Part shown: in pieces, positions 1-8,314 of the stretch | Position numbering within the stretch: position 1 is the first letter of the stretch | Layout of the letters: every line of letters starts with the position of its first letter | Assembly (NCBI GenBank): GCA_964533185.1 | Contig: CAZHLD010000014.1 | Coordinates: 1 to 50,300, forward strand | Direction of reading: 5' to 3' | Origin: CAZHLD01 sp964533185 | GTDB lineage: Bacteria; Acidobacteriota; Terriglobia; Acidiferrales; UBA7541 | Length of the DNA stretch: 50,300 nt | Position numbers and translations under genes: made by a program | Notes under the pieces: generated by a model | The model's input: only the letters and a program-made list of their open reading frames with translations | Database searches by the model: none | What the model was told of the DNA's origin: nothing

Positions 1-66
1 CGAGCGACGCACACAGACGGCACTCGGCGGTTCGGCCCGCCACGGCGGATGACAGCGCCAACCAGG

Positions 67-113
67 GCCGGCTGGAAGCCGGCGCTACAGGGAGGGCACG
101 CAGTAGCGTGCCC
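67..113. repeat. Two adjacent REP-like hairpins
   Basis: Two perfect inverted repeats lie back to back downstream of the methyltransferase gene: 67-83 (7-bp arms GCCGGCT/AGCCGGC, 3-base loop) followed by GCTACAG, and 94-113 (8-bp arms GGGCACGC/GCGTGCCC, 4-base loop) followed by CCTACG. The stretch 67-92 recurs identically at 41634-41659. The hairpins may act as terminators or mRNA-stabilising REP elements; no T-run follows. Bases 1-66 show nothing I can assign. Confidence 0.75.
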
Positions 114-953
114 CTACGGGGAGGCGGCGCGCTGGCGGGCGGCTTCGTAGAGGAGGACGGAGGCAGCGACGGCGGCGTTGAGGGAGTCAACGCCCGCGGC
201 GAGGGAGATGCGGATGAGGGAGTCACAGGAACGCTCGACTTCCGGCGGGAGGCCCGCGCCTTCGTTGCCGATGAGAAGGGCAGCGGGACTGCGGAGGTCG
301 GCGGTGGCGGGCGAAGTGCCTTCGGAAACTGAAGCGGCGAAGAGACGGAGGCCGGCGACACGGAGTTGGGCGAGAGCAATTGAGATGGAAAGGCAGGGAA
401 GAAGAAGCAGGCGAAGGGCCGAGCCGGCTGAGGCGCGGAGGGCTTTGGGCGAGTAGGGATGAGCGGTGCCGAGCGAGCCGGCGGAGGAGGTGATGACGCC
501 GGTAGCGCCAAAGGCTTCGGCGGAACGAAGGATGGCGCCGACGTTGCCCGGGTCCTGAAGGCCGACGAGGACGAGGACAAGAGGGAGGCCGCGGACGAGG
601 TCGTCGAAGCTGGCGATGCGGGGGTGGACGAGCGCGGCAATGCCTTGCGGCGTTTCGGTGGCGGCGACTGCGGAGAAGAGACGGTCGGAGGTGCGCAGGA
701 GACGAGTGGAAGAATCGAGCTGCGACGCGAGGCGGTCGAAATAGTGAGCGCCGGATTGGCTAATGAGAATGGCTTCGACGGGGAGTTGGGAGCGGAGGGC
801 TTCTTCGACGAGATGGAAACCCTCGAGGCCGACGGAGCCGTCGTCGAGCGGGCCGCGGCGAAGGGCGGCGCGGAAGCGGGCCAGCCAGCGATTATTGCGG
901 CTGGTGATGGTCTCGATGCGCGGCGTGTGTGCGCGCATTTGAGACGGGGCCAT
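114..953 (-). CDS. TrmH/SpoU-family RNA 2'-O-methyltransferase
   Basis: This 279-residue protein carries the three SPOUT (class IV, knotted) methyltransferase motifs: DPGNVGAILR at 134-143, IGNEGAGLP at 228-236 and SLNAAVAASVLLYE at 257-270. The family methylates ribose 2'-O in rRNA or tRNA using S-adenosylmethionine bound in the C-terminal knot. Residues 10-100 match the N-terminal substrate-binding region (a start of the type ITSRNNRWL and LEGFHLVEEAL) typical of 23S rRNA enzymes of the TrmH/RlmB/TsnR group. The start is ATG at 953; an in-frame ATG five codons later (938) is an alternative. The exact target nucleotide cannot be read from sequence. It is transcribed alone, away from tsaC. 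Confidence 0.93.
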   Translation of the reverse strand: MAPSQMRAHTPRIETITSRNNRWLARFRAALRRGPLDDGSVGLEGFHLVEEALRSQLPVEAILISQSGAHYFDRLASQLDSSTRLLRTSDRLFSAVAATETPQGIAALVHPRIASFDDLVRGLPLVLVLVGLQDPGNVGAILRSAEAFGATGVITSSAGSLGTAHPYSPKALRASAGSALRLLLLPCLSISIALAQLRVAGLRLFAASVSEGTSPATADLRSPAALLIGNEGAGLPPEVERSCDSLIRISLAAGVDSLNAAVAASVLLYEAARQRAASP

Positions 954-1406
954 GCAGGCAGCCTAGCAAGGAGGGCCGAGCGTGACAAGCGGCGGCTGAG
1001 GAAGGGAAAAGTGTTTTGGAACACAGATGAACACGGATGAAAAGTCGAAGAGTAAAAGAGTAGAAGAGGAAAAGAGGGACAGGTGATAGGTGAGAGTGAA
1101 AACGGGAAGAGGCGACGACCGGAATGAAGATGGAGGGGATCGCAATAGAAGGAAGCCGAACACAGATAACGGAAGGCCGCTCCCTGAAGGCGGGAGGCTG
1201 ATTCGGCCCGGCGCGCTTCTTGCGTGGTGATGAGGGCTATGGTAGGTTGCCGCCGTCGCAGAGTCGCACCCGCTGCGTGCCAAGGAGTGTTTCCGGGCAG
1301 AAGTCATCCTGCGGCGAAGCCATCAAGAGAATGCGCCCCGCAGAGGCTTCCGGGACGCAGAGAATGCGTTCCGCAAGCCCGTCGGGGAACGAGAGGCGCG
1401 AACAAC
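954..1406. other. Spacer filled with short repeats
   Basis: I see no credible gene here. The stretch holds copies of dispersed short repeats: ten-base units of the CACAGATGAA type at 1018-1041, an array of eight-base units (AGTCGAAG, AGTAAAAG, AGTAGAAG, AGGAAAAG) from 1043, another ACACAGATAA at about 1155, and two related GC-rich palindromic pieces at about 1330-1395, the second containing CCGCAAGCCCGTC, which reappears near 26945. The promoters for the flanking divergent genes must lie here, but none is clear. Confidence 0.6.
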
Positions 1407-2045
1407 TTGCCGGTGGAAATCCTCAAAGTCTCGCCCGAAAACCCCGAGGCGAGCGTGCTGCGCTATGCCGCCGACCTGATCGGGCGGGGTCGCGTGGTGG
1501 GCGTCCCAACCGACACTTTTTACGGACTGGCGGCAGACCCCTTCAACCTGGCGGCAGTGGAACAAATTTACCGGGCGAAGGGGAGGCCGGAGGCGCGCGC
1601 GCTGCCGATCCTGGTGAGCTCAATCGAGCAGGCAGTGGAGTTGGCGCGCGAGCTGCCGGAAAGTTTTCTGAAGCTGGCGGAGAAATTCTGGCCGGGGGCG
1701 CTGACGCTGCTGGTGGATGCGTCGCACCACATCCCGCTTAAAGTGACGGCCAACACGGGGCGGGTTGCGCTGCGCTGGCCGAACTCGAAGGTGGCGTGCG
1801 CGCTGATTGAGGTCTGCGAGGGGCCGATTACCGGTACGAGCGCGAACCTCTCGGGTTTTCCAGCGTGCTCGAGCGCCGAGCAGGTGGTCAAGCAGATGGG
1901 TGACCGCTTGCCGCTGCTGATTGATGCGGGCGATACGGGCGCGCTGCTGGCGTCCACGATTGTGGACCTGCAAGGCGAGGCGTGGAGAATCCTGCGGGAG
2001 GGGACGGTCACGGAACAGGACATACGCGCGGCGCTGGGAGAATAG
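1407..2045 (+). CDS. tsaC: Threonylcarbamoyl-AMP synthase (Sua5/YrdC/YwlC family)
   Basis: This enzyme makes threonylcarbamoyl-adenylate from threonine, bicarbonate and ATP, the first step of the t6A modification of tRNAs that read ANN codons. Counting from the TTG at 1407 the protein has 212 residues, the normal single-domain YrdC length. Visible motifs are PTDTFYGL (34-41), AKGRP (57-61, the KxR pair), FWPGALTLL (94-102) and GTSANLSG (143-150, the SxN pair). The reading frame stays open upstream to a GTG at 1224, but that extension is arginine-rich and repeat-derived; the TTG has GAGAGG about ten bases upstream, and translation from it begins exactly where family members begin. A GTG at 1413 is also possible. 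No C-terminal Sua5 domain is present. Confidence 0.88.
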   Translation: MPVEILKVSPENPEASVLRYAADLIGRGRVVGVPTDTFYGLAADPFNLAAVEQIYRAKGRPEARALPILVSSIEQAVELARELPESFLKLAEKFWPGALTLLVDASHHIPLKVTANTGRVALRWPNSKVACALIEVCEGPITGTSANLSGFPACSSAEQVVKQMGDRLPLLIDAGDTGALLASTIVDLQGEAWRILREGTVTEQDIRAALGE

Positions 2046-2048
2046 TCG

Positions 2049-2104
2049 TCAGTTATCAGTTTTCAGTTGTCAGTGGGGAGCTTTCAGCAGTCAGCATTCA
2101 GCAA
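2049..2104. repeat. Heptamer tandem array (TCAGTTA/TCAGCAG type)
   Basis: Eight consecutive seven-base units keep one phase: TCAGTTA, TCAGTTT, TCAGTTG, TCAGTGG, one diverged unit, then TCAGCAG, TCAGCAT and TCAGCAA. It begins four bases after the tsaC stop. Similar TCAGCNN units recur at 24160-24180 and inside the GNAT gene at 28600-28627. The rest of the spacer to 2206 is featureless. Confidence 0.8.
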
Positions 2105-2206
2105 ACCCTTCGTTTGCAATTTCCGATCCAGAATTATCCCACCAAATAGAGCCAGAACTGAATATCGATGACCGCAGGCTGAAACTGAGTTGACCGTGTA
2201 CTTGTT

Positions 2207-3874
2207 TCAGCGTACCGAGACGGAGGTGAGGAAGTCGTAGTCGCCGGAAGGGGTCAGAAAGATGTTGGAGAGGCGGCGGCGATAGACGGCGACGTTGTCG
2301 GCAAACCAGAGGCTGAGGTAGGGCAGGTCGGTCGAGACGATGCGCTGGACTTCGCCGAAGAGCTGTTTGCGGCGCTCGAGATTCGATTCGACGCGGGCCT
2401 GGTCGAGCAGGGCGTCAAGGCGAGGGTTGCGATAGCGGCCGCGGTTGGCACCGTTGGGCGGAATGCGGCGGGAGCTGAAAACAAACTCGAAAATGTCCGG
2501 GTCGTTATTGGCGCCGACCCAGCGAAGCAGAGTGAGCTGGAAATTGCCGGCGATGGCGTCGGAGAGAAGCGTGGCGAATTCGAGCGGGCGCAGCTCGAGA
2601 GCGATGCCGACGCGGCGCCACTGGTCCTGTAGGACGGCGCCGATAAGGCGGGAGAGCTCTTCAGTGGACGTTTTCAGAACCAGATGGAGACGGATGCCGT
2701 CAGGGCCGCGGGGGAAGCCTGCGGCGTTGAGGAGTTGCTCGGCGCGAGGGGGGTTGAAGGAGTAGCGCGTGACGTCGGGCGAATAGGCCCAGTTGTTGGG
2801 AGGGAGCAGACCATCGGCGACGCGGGCCTGGCCGCGGAGGAGATATTTGACGAGGGCGTCGCGGTCGGTGGCGTAGGCGAGGGCCTGGCGGACTTCGCGG
2901 CGAGAGAGAGCCGAGTCTTCGCAATTGATGCCAATGTAGGAGTAAATGGTGCCGGGCTGCTGAGTAACGGAAAGGTTTGAGTCCTGGGCAAGCACAGGAA
3001 CCATGTCCGGTGTGAGAGAGTTGAGCTGGATGTCGGCGGCGCCTTTGCGGAGTTCGAGGGCGCGGACAACGGCGTCGGGGACGATGCGGAAGCGGACGCG
3101 AGCGACCCATTTTGTACGACGACGCTCCTCGATCATTTCTGGAGTGCCCCAGTTCTTGCTTTCGTAGACTGTCGTGAAGTAATTCAGGTTTCGCTCTAGG
3201 ACGACAGAGTCGTCCTGTGCGGCGGAGACGAAGCGAAACGGGCCACTGCCGATGGGATGCGTGGCGAAGTCGGACCCCGAGCCTGCGGGGATGATGCCTA
3301 CCGAAGGACGCGCGAGATTCCACAAAAAAGAGGCGTAGGGTTCGCTTAACCGGAAGACGACCGTGTGCGGGTCGGGAGCTTCGACGGCGGCGACCATGCG
3401 GAAGGCGCTGCGCTTGGGCGTGCGGATGGCGCCGGAAAGGATGGAGTCGAAGGTGAACTTGACGTCGGCGGAGGTAAGTGGGCGGCCGTCGTGAAAACGA
3501 ATGCCGGGGCGAAGGTGGAAGACCCAAGTGAGCGGATTGGGGGACTCCCATTGAATGGCGAGGTCGCCGCGGAGGTTCATCTGCGTGTCGCGCTCGAGCA
3601 GGCTGCTGAAGATGAGGCTGTGCAGACGCTGGGACTGGGCGTCGGTGCCGACGCGAGGGTCGAGATTGGCGGGCATGGTTTCGATGAGGAAGACAATGGT
3701 GGCGGGGTCGGAGGTAGGTGCGCGGGAGCAGCCGGAAAGAAAAAGCGGAACACAGATGAACACCGATAAACACAGATAAGCAAAAAAAGTCGAAAGTCGA
3801 AAGTAAAAGCGTGAAAGCGGGTGTGGATGCCTGCGCAGCGCAGGGATTGTGACCCTTGTTTGTTTGAGTCGCAT
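2207..3874 (-). CDS. ABC-type peptide/solute-binding lipoprotein (SBP_bac_5)
   Basis: A 555-residue family 5 extracellular solute-binding protein, the class that captures peptides, nickel or muropeptides for ABC importers. After a hydrophobic stretch it has a lipobox LSGC (Cys49), so it should be a lipidated periplasmic protein. Family landmarks follow: ERDTQMNLRGDLA, LRPGIRFHDGRPLTSADVKF, PIGSGPFRF, REVRQALAYATDRDALV and the C-terminal LDQARVESNLERRKQLF region. The only usable start in frame is ATG 3874, 38 bases downstream of anmK, so the two form an operon. No permease or ATPase genes are nearby. With anmK beside it, import of anhydro-muropeptides for cell-wall recycling is a reasonable guess, but the ligand cannot be read from the sequence. 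Its signal peptide is encoded by a dispersed repeat (see 3746-3808). Confidence 0.88.
   Translation of the reverse strand: MRLKQTRVTIPALRRHPHPLSRFYFRLSTFFAYLCLSVFICVPLFLSGCSRAPTSDPATIVFLIETMPANLDPRVGTDAQSQRLHSLIFSSLLERDTQMNLRGDLAIQWESPNPLTWVFHLRPGIRFHDGRPLTSADVKFTFDSILSGAIRTPKRSAFRMVAAVEAPDPHTVVFRLSEPYASFLWNLARPSVGIIPAGSGSDFATHPIGSGPFRFVSAAQDDSVVLERNLNYFTTVYESKNWGTPEMIEERRRTKWVARVRFRIVPDAVVRALELRKGAADIQLNSLTPDMVPVLAQDSNLSVTQQPGTIYSYIGINCEDSALSRREVRQALAYATDRDALVKYLLRGQARVADGLLPPNNWAYSPDVTRYSFNPPRAEQLLNAAGFPRGPDGIRLHLVLKTSTEELSRLIGAVLQDQWRRVGIALELRPLEFATLLSDAIAGNFQLTLLRWVGANNDPDIFEFVFSSRRIPPNGANRGRYRNPRLDALLDQARVESNLERRKQLFGEVQRIVSTDLPYLSLWFADNVAVYRRRLSNIFLTPSGDYDFLTSVSVR
3746..3808. repeat. 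Dispersed decamer/heptamer repeat forming a signal peptide
   Basis: Three ten-base units of the AACACAGATG/AACACCGATA/AACACAGATA type (3746-3780) are followed by heptamers AGTCGAA, AGTCGAA and AGTAAAA (3788-3808). The same units occur in spacers at 1018-1050 and 27965-28030. Read on the minus strand they encode LSTFFAYLCLSVFICVPLF, the hydrophobic core just before the lipobox of the solute-binding protein. Confidence 0.8.
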
Positions 3875-3911
3875 TGCGGCGGGCTCGAAGTCCTGCCATT
3901 CCGTTGCTGAG

Positions 3912-5108
3912 TTAGCGGGAGGCATAGCAGACCTTGCCGAGGATGGCGGGATGACGCGCGCCGGTGGCGCTTGGAAGATTGGCGGGGCGGCGGTGAAAAG
4001 TTTCGTAGGCGAGGATGGCGAAGGCGAAGGCTTCCTTGGCGTCGGCGGGAAGGCCGAGGTCGGCGGAGGTGAGGACTTCAATGCCGGAAAGGCCGGCGGC
4101 GAGCTGGGCCATGAGGAGCGGGTTGTGGGCGCCGCCGCCGGAGACGATGAGCTGCGAGATGCTGCCGCGCGTGCGGGGAAGAATGTGACGATGGAAGGCG
4201 TCCACGATGGAGAGCGCGGTGAGGACGGTAGCGGTGCGGACGAGGTCTGCGGGGCGGGCGCGATGCTGGCGGCCCCATTTGAGGATGCGAGCGACGAAGG
4301 CTTCGCCGTATTGTTCGCGGCCGGCGGTCTTGGGCGGTTTAAGGGTGAAGTAAGGGTCGGAGAGAAGTTCGTTGAGCAACTGCGGGAGCAGGCGGCCGCG
4401 GCGGGCGATGCGGGCGTCGCGGTCGAAGGAGGCGCGGCCGCGGGAGAAATGGCGGACGAGGGCGTCGATGAGCATGTTGCCGGGGCCGGTGTCAAAGGCG
4501 AAGACGTCGGCGGGACGCGCGGCGCGAGGGATGACGGTGACGTTGGCGATGCCGCCGATGTTGAGCGCGACGCGGCCGAAACGCGGGTGGCGGTAGAGGA
4601 GGTAATCCACGTAAGGGACGAGAGGGGCCCCGTGGCCGCCGACGGCCATGTCGGCAGGGCGAAAATCGGCAACGGTGATGATGCCGGTGCGGGCGGCGAT
4701 GATGGAGGGTTCGCCGAGTTGAAGCGTAGAGCCGGTGCGAATGCCGGCGAGAGCTTTGATGGGCGCGCCCTGGTGGAAGACGGTCTGGCCGTGGGAGCCG
4801 ATGAGGGCGATGTGTCGAGGAGCGATGCGAAAGCGGCGGCAGGCGTCGAGCGCGGCGCGGGCGAAGAGTTCGCCGAGAAGGAAGTTGAACTGGCTGAGGC
4901 CGCGGGTGGTGGTGGGGCGGCCTTCGGCGAGATGGAGGAGAGCGGCGCGAACATCGCGGGGGAAGGGGAACGAGGTGTGGTGCAAGAGCTTTGCGTTGAT
5001 GCGTGGCGGGTGGCCCCTTCGGCTTCGGTCAGGGCGAGCTCCGATGCGGGCGAGGGCGACGTTGATGCCGTCGGCGGAAGTGCCGGACATGAGGCCGAGG
5101 ACTAGCAT
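3912..5108 (-). CDS. anmK: Anhydro-N-acetylmuramic acid kinase
   Basis: AnmK phosphorylates and hydrolyses 1,6-anhydro-MurNAc released from peptidoglycan turnover, giving MurNAc-6-phosphate in the cytoplasm. The 398-residue length is close to the family norm. Motifs in order: GLMSGTSADG (5-14), GSHGQTVFH (104-112), ADFRPADMAVGGHGAPLVP (147-165), NIGGIANVT (183-191), FDTGPGNMLID (205-215, containing the proposed catalytic Asp206) and SGGGAHN (323-329). The first motif ends GIN where most relatives have GID. The start is ATG 5108 without a good ribosome-binding site. It is the first gene of a two-gene operon with the solute-binding protein downstream. Confidence 0.95.
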   Translation of the reverse strand: MLVLGLMSGTSADGINVALARIGARPDRSRRGHPPRINAKLLHHTSFPFPRDVRAALLHLAEGRPTTTRGLSQFNFLLGELFARAALDACRRFRIAPRHIALIGSHGQTVFHQGAPIKALAGIRTGSTLQLGEPSIIAARTGIITVADFRPADMAVGGHGAPLVPYVDYLLYRHPRFGRVALNIGGIANVTVIPRAARPADVFAFDTGPGNMLIDALVRHFSRGRASFDRDARIARRGRLLPQLLNELLSDPYFTLKPPKTAGREQYGEAFVARILKWGRQHRARPADLVRTATVLTALSIVDAFHRHILPRTRGSISQLIVSGGGAHNPLLMAQLAAGLSGIEVLTSADLGLPADAKEAFAFAILAYETFHRRPANLPSATGARHPAILGKVCYASR

Positions 5109-5109
5109 G

Positions 5110-5144
5110 GGGAAGTGGGGAGTGGCGAGTGGTGAGTGACGAGT
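5110..5144. repeat. Heptamer tandem array (GGCGAGT type)
   Basis: Five seven-base units in one phase (GGGAAGT, GGGGAGT, GGCGAGT, GGTGAGT, GACGAGT) sit immediately upstream of the anmK start. The remaining spacer to 5352 holds cAACGCAGAGGGCCCAGCG at about 5161 and CACAGAGAAGAGGG at 5329, both relatives of the CACAGA repeat family, and no gene. Confidence 0.7.
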
Positions 5145-5352
5145 GGAAAAAGAAAGATTTCAACGCAGAGGGCCCAGCGCGGCGGAGCCGCAACCAAAAG
5201 ACAGCCTGCGCAGCCTAGCGACGCATGGAAAGGGCATGAAGAATTTGAAATTTGAAATTTCAGAAAAAAGACGGAGGGGCGCACGGGAGATATTCCTAGC
5301 GGGAAGGAAAGAATTTGGGGGTTAGTAGCACAGAGAAGAGGGAGAGGAGAGG

Positions 5353-8067
5353 TCATGAGATTTGTTTTTTGAGCTGGGCGAGGAGGTTGAGGGCGTCGAG
5401 GGGTTTGAGGTTGTCGAGGTCGGCGGAGCGGAGGGCGTCGAGGACGGCGCGGTCGAGGGGAGTGAAGAGGACTTCCTGGTGGGGGAGAGGGCGAGCGCCG
5501 CTCGCCCCCACAGAGGAAGAATCGCCGGAGCCGTTGGAGGAGGAGGGATCGGCGGGAGAGAGGGCGCCGGGGGAGAGTTTTTCGGTGAGCTGGTGCTCGG
5601 ACTGTTCGTGGCGGAGAAGAACTTCGCGGGCGCGCTCGATGACGGAGCGGGGCAGGCCGGCGAGGCGCGCGACTTCGATGCCGTAGGACTTGTCGGCTGA
5701 GCCCGGCTCGACGCGGCGGAGGAAGACGATGTCGTGTCCGACTTCTTTGACCGAGACGTGAACGTTTTTAACGCCAGGGAGCAGGTCGGCCAGCTCGGTG
5801 AGCTCGTGATAGTGCGTGGCGAAGAGCGTGCGGGCGCGCGTGAAGGCGTGGAGATGTTCGACGACGGCCCAGGCGATGGAGAGGCCGTCGAAGGTGGCGG
5901 TACCGCGGCCGACTTCGTCGAGCAGGACCAGGCTGGCGGGCGTGGCGGTGTTGAGGATGGCGGCGACCTCGGACATTTCGACGAGGAACGTGGAGCGGCC
6001 GCGGGCGAGGTTATCCGAAGCGCCGATGCGGGTGAAGATGCGGTCGATGATGGGGAGGCGCGCTTCGACGGCGGGAACGAAGCAGCCCATCTGGGCCATG
6101 AGGACGATCAGCGCGGCCTGGCGGAGATAGGTGGACTTGCCGCCCATGTTGGGGCCGGTGATGAGGAGGATTTGCTGGGCGGAGTCGTCGAGGTAGAGGT
6201 CGTTGGGGACGAAGCGCTCGCCGCGCTGCTCGAGCAGGCGTTCGATGACGGCGTGGCGGCCAGCGACGATGAGCAGGCGGCCATCGTCGGTGAAGGAGGG
6301 GCGCGAGTATTTGCGCAGGGCGGCCAGGCGGGCGAAATTGACCAGCACGTCAAGCTGGGCGACGGCGGCGGCTGAGGCGCGGATGCGCGGAGCTTCGGCG
6401 GCGATGGCAGAGCAGAGTTCGGTGAAGAGGCGGCGCTCGATTTCAGTGATGCGCTGATCGGCGTCGAGGACGCGGCGCTCGTAGTCTTTCAGCTCGGGAG
6501 TGGTGAAGCGCTCGGCGTTGGCGAGGGTTTGTTTGCGCTCGAAATCGGGCGGGGCGAGATGGAGATTGGACTTGGAGATTTCGAGGTAGTAGCCGAAGAC
6601 GTGATTGAAGCGAATCTTGAGAGAGGCGATGCCGGTGCGGCGGCGCTCGCGCTCTTCCATGGAGGCGATGGTCTGGCGGGATTTGTGGCTGAGGTCGCGG
6701 AGTTCGTCGAGATCGCGGCTGACGCCGCGGCGAATGACGCCGGGATCGGAGGCCTGGGCGGGCGGATCGTCGGCGAGGGTGCGTTCGAGGCGCTGACGGA
6801 CGTCGGCGAGCTCGTCAAGCTGGGCGTGGAGAGCGGCGAGGCGCGCGGACTTGCCGTGGGCGAGGAAGCCGCGCAGAAGAGGGAGATGGGTGAGCGACTG
6901 GCGAAGGGCGACGAGTTCGCGCGGGGAGGCGAGAGCGAGAGTGACGCGAGAGGCCAGGCGCTCGAGGTCGAGGACGCCGGCGAGGTCGTTGCGAATTTCT
7001 TCGCGGAGAACGGTGTTGACGCGTAGCTCGGCGAGGGCATCGAGGCGAGCTTCGATTTCGGCGCGGTCGAGCGAAGGGCGGAGAATCCAGGAGCGGAGCA
7101 GACGCGCGCCCATGCTGGTGGAGGTTTCGTCGAGAGCGGCGAGAAGGGTGGCGGGGGCGCTGCGGGCGGAGTCGTCGGAGAAGAGAGGGGCGACCAGCTC
7201 GAGATTGCGGACGGAAACGTTGTCGAGGGCGAGGGAGTCTTGCTGCTCGAAGTAGCGGACGCGGTCGAGATGGGCGAGCTGGGCGGAGCTGCCGTTGCCG
7301 CAGGCGGAGGTCTCGCGCAGATAGTGAACAATGGCGCCGGCGGCGGCGGCGGCCTGGGGGTGGTCGGCGAGGCCAAAGCCTTCAAGGCCGAGGACGCTGA
7401 ACTGCTCGGCGAGGAGGCGCTCGGCGAAACTTTGCTCGAAGACCCATTCTTCGAGGCGCGTTTCGACGCCCCCGGTGCCATCAAGCTCGGCGGGCGTGGC
7501 GGCGGGGAAGAGAGAGGCGGGGCGAGGGAGAAGAATCTCGCGCGGGCGGAGGAGGGCCAGAGCGTCGCGCAGTTTTTCTTCGGCTTCGGGCGCGGCGAAC
7601 TCGGTGGCGCGGAATTCGCCGGTGGAGATGTCCACGTAGGCGAGGCCGATGGGTGAGCCTGCGGGCGGGCGCACCAGGGCGGCAAGGAAATTGTTTTCGC
7701 GGGGCTCGAGGAGATGGAGGTCGGTGGCGGTGCCGGGTGTGATGACGCGGACGACTTCGCGGCGAACGAGTTTCTTGCCCGGGCTGGGCTGCTCCATCTG
7801 GTCGCAGACGGCGATTTTGTAGCCGGCGCGGAGCAGCCGGGCAATGTAGGACTCGGCGGCATGGTAGGGGACGCCGCACATGGGGACGGGCTGGCCCTTT
7901 TCCTTGTTGCGGGCGGTGAGCGTGATTTGCAACTCGCGGGAGGCGACGATGGCGTCTTCGTAGAACAGCTCGTAGAAATCGCCGAGCCGGAAAAGAAGAA
8001 GCGCCTGGGGATAGCGCGACTTGATCGCGTGGTACTGGCGCATCAAGGGTGTGGTGGATTCAGACAT
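5353..8067 (-). CDS. mutS: DNA mismatch repair protein MutS
   Basis: MutS recognises base mismatches and small loops and starts repair through ATP-dependent clamp formation. The 904-residue protein has the full MutS1 architecture: mismatch-reading domain I with GDFYELF at about 29-35 (the Phe-x-Glu wedge), connector, core and clamp domains, Walker A ITGPNMGGKST near residue 640, and Walker B LVLLDEVGRGTATFDG near 715. The C-terminal segment DLDNLKPLDALNLLAQL is the usual small tail. Between clamp/ATPase and tail, around residues 830-863, lies a low-complexity linker rich in Ser and Gly that includes a perfect DNA palindrome (5489-5507), apparently an inserted REP element kept in frame. Start is ATG 8067; TATAAC, a possible -10 element, lies 11 bases upstream. 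No mutL is nearby. Confidence 0.97.
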   Translation of the reverse strand: MSESTTPLMRQYHAIKSRYPQALLLFRLGDFYELFYEDAIVASRELQITLTARNKEKGQPVPMCGVPYHAAESYIARLLRAGYKIAVCDQMEQPSPGKKLVRREVVRVITPGTATDLHLLEPRENNFLAALVRPPAGSPIGLAYVDISTGEFRATEFAAPEAEEKLRDALALLRPREILLPRPASLFPAATPAELDGTGGVETRLEEWVFEQSFAERLLAEQFSVLGLEGFGLADHPQAAAAAGAIVHYLRETSACGNGSSAQLAHLDRVRYFEQQDSLALDNVSVRNLELVAPLFSDDSARSAPATLLAALDETSTSMGARLLRSWILRPSLDRAEIEARLDALAELRVNTVLREEIRNDLAGVLDLERLASRVTLALASPRELVALRQSLTHLPLLRGFLAHGKSARLAALHAQLDELADVRQRLERTLADDPPAQASDPGVIRRGVSRDLDELRDLSHKSRQTIASMEERERRRTGIASLKIRFNHVFGYYLEISKSNLHLAPPDFERKQTLANAERFTTPELKDYERRVLDADQRITEIERRLFTELCSAIAAEAPRIRASAAAVAQLDVLVNFARLAALRKYSRPSFTDDGRLLIVAGRHAVIERLLEQRGERFVPNDLYLDDSAQQILLITGPNMGGKSTYLRQAALIVLMAQMGCFVPAVEARLPIIDRIFTRIGASDNLARGRSTFLVEMSEVAAILNTATPASLVLLDEVGRGTATFDGLSIAWAVVEHLHAFTRARTLFATHYHELTELADLLPGVKNVHVSVKEVGHDIVFLRRVEPGSADKSYGIEVARLAGLPRSVIERAREVLLRHEQSEHQLTEKLSPGALSPADPSSSNGSGDSSSVGASGARPLPHQEVLFTPLDRAVLDALRSADLDNLKPLDALNLLAQLKKQIS
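5489..5507. repeat. REP-like palindrome inside mutS
   Basis: A perfect inverted repeat with 8-bp arms GGGCGAGC/GCTCGCCC and a 3-base loop, followed by CCACAG, lies in the mutS C-terminal linker and encodes SGARPLP. Its build (GC stem plus C/A-rich tail) resembles the intergenic REP elements at 94-113 and 30302-30321. Confidence 0.65.
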
Positions 8068-8102
8068 CGGAAAGTAGCGTTATAGCACAGGAGGAGGGGA
8101 GG

Positions 8103-8158
8103 GGGAGTAGGGAGTCGGGAGTAGGGAGTCGGGAGTGGGGAGTAGGGTTTAGGGTTTT
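8103..8158. repeat. Heptamer tandem array (GGGAGTN type)
   Basis: Eight seven-base units in strict phase: GGGAGTA, GGGAGTC, GGGAGTA, GGGAGTC, GGGAGTG, GGGAGTA, GGGTTTA, GGGTTTT. They lie in the 246-base spacer between oligopeptidase B and mutS, upstream of the mutS start. Confidence 0.85.
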
Positions 8159-8190
8159 GGGTGTGAAGAAAGGGAGAATGGACGCAGGCA

Positions 8191-8314
8191 GGAGTGGCCG
8201 CGCCACGGATTCACAGGCAAGAGGGCCTGTGACACCTATTGCGCGATGGCGTCACCGCAGCTCAGGCAAGGGTGCCCGGGACACCCGGAGAAGAGGACAG
8301 GCTAAAGCCTGTCC
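8191..8314. repeat. Cluster of three hairpins at the ptrB 3' end
   Basis: The spacer downstream of the peptidase gene holds a GTGGCC/GGCCAC-type small dyad near 8193, a 7-bp dyad CACAGGC/GCCTGTG with 6-base loop (8212-8231), and a 9-bp perfect hairpin GGACAGGCT/AGCCTGTCC with 2-base loop (8295-8314). The last is followed by TAC, so on the minus strand it begins TAGGACAGG and its TAG is the peptidase stop codon. The same element sits at the ribF stop (24283-24304). Confidence 0.8.

Noticed and set aside
963..1307. Small minus-strand frame with SVFICVP-like text
   Set aside because: Encoded by CACAGATGAA repeats and purine arrays; no ribosome-binding site or family match.
3875..4954. Upstream extension of the solute-binding protein frame
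   Set aside because: Ser/Pro/Ala-rich residues that are the shifted reading of anmK; the real start is at 3874.
3849..5105. Long open frame on the + strand opposite anmK
   Set aside because: It is Ala/Gly/Glu-rich low-complexity translation of the complementary strand of a clear anmK gene, with no recognisable motif.
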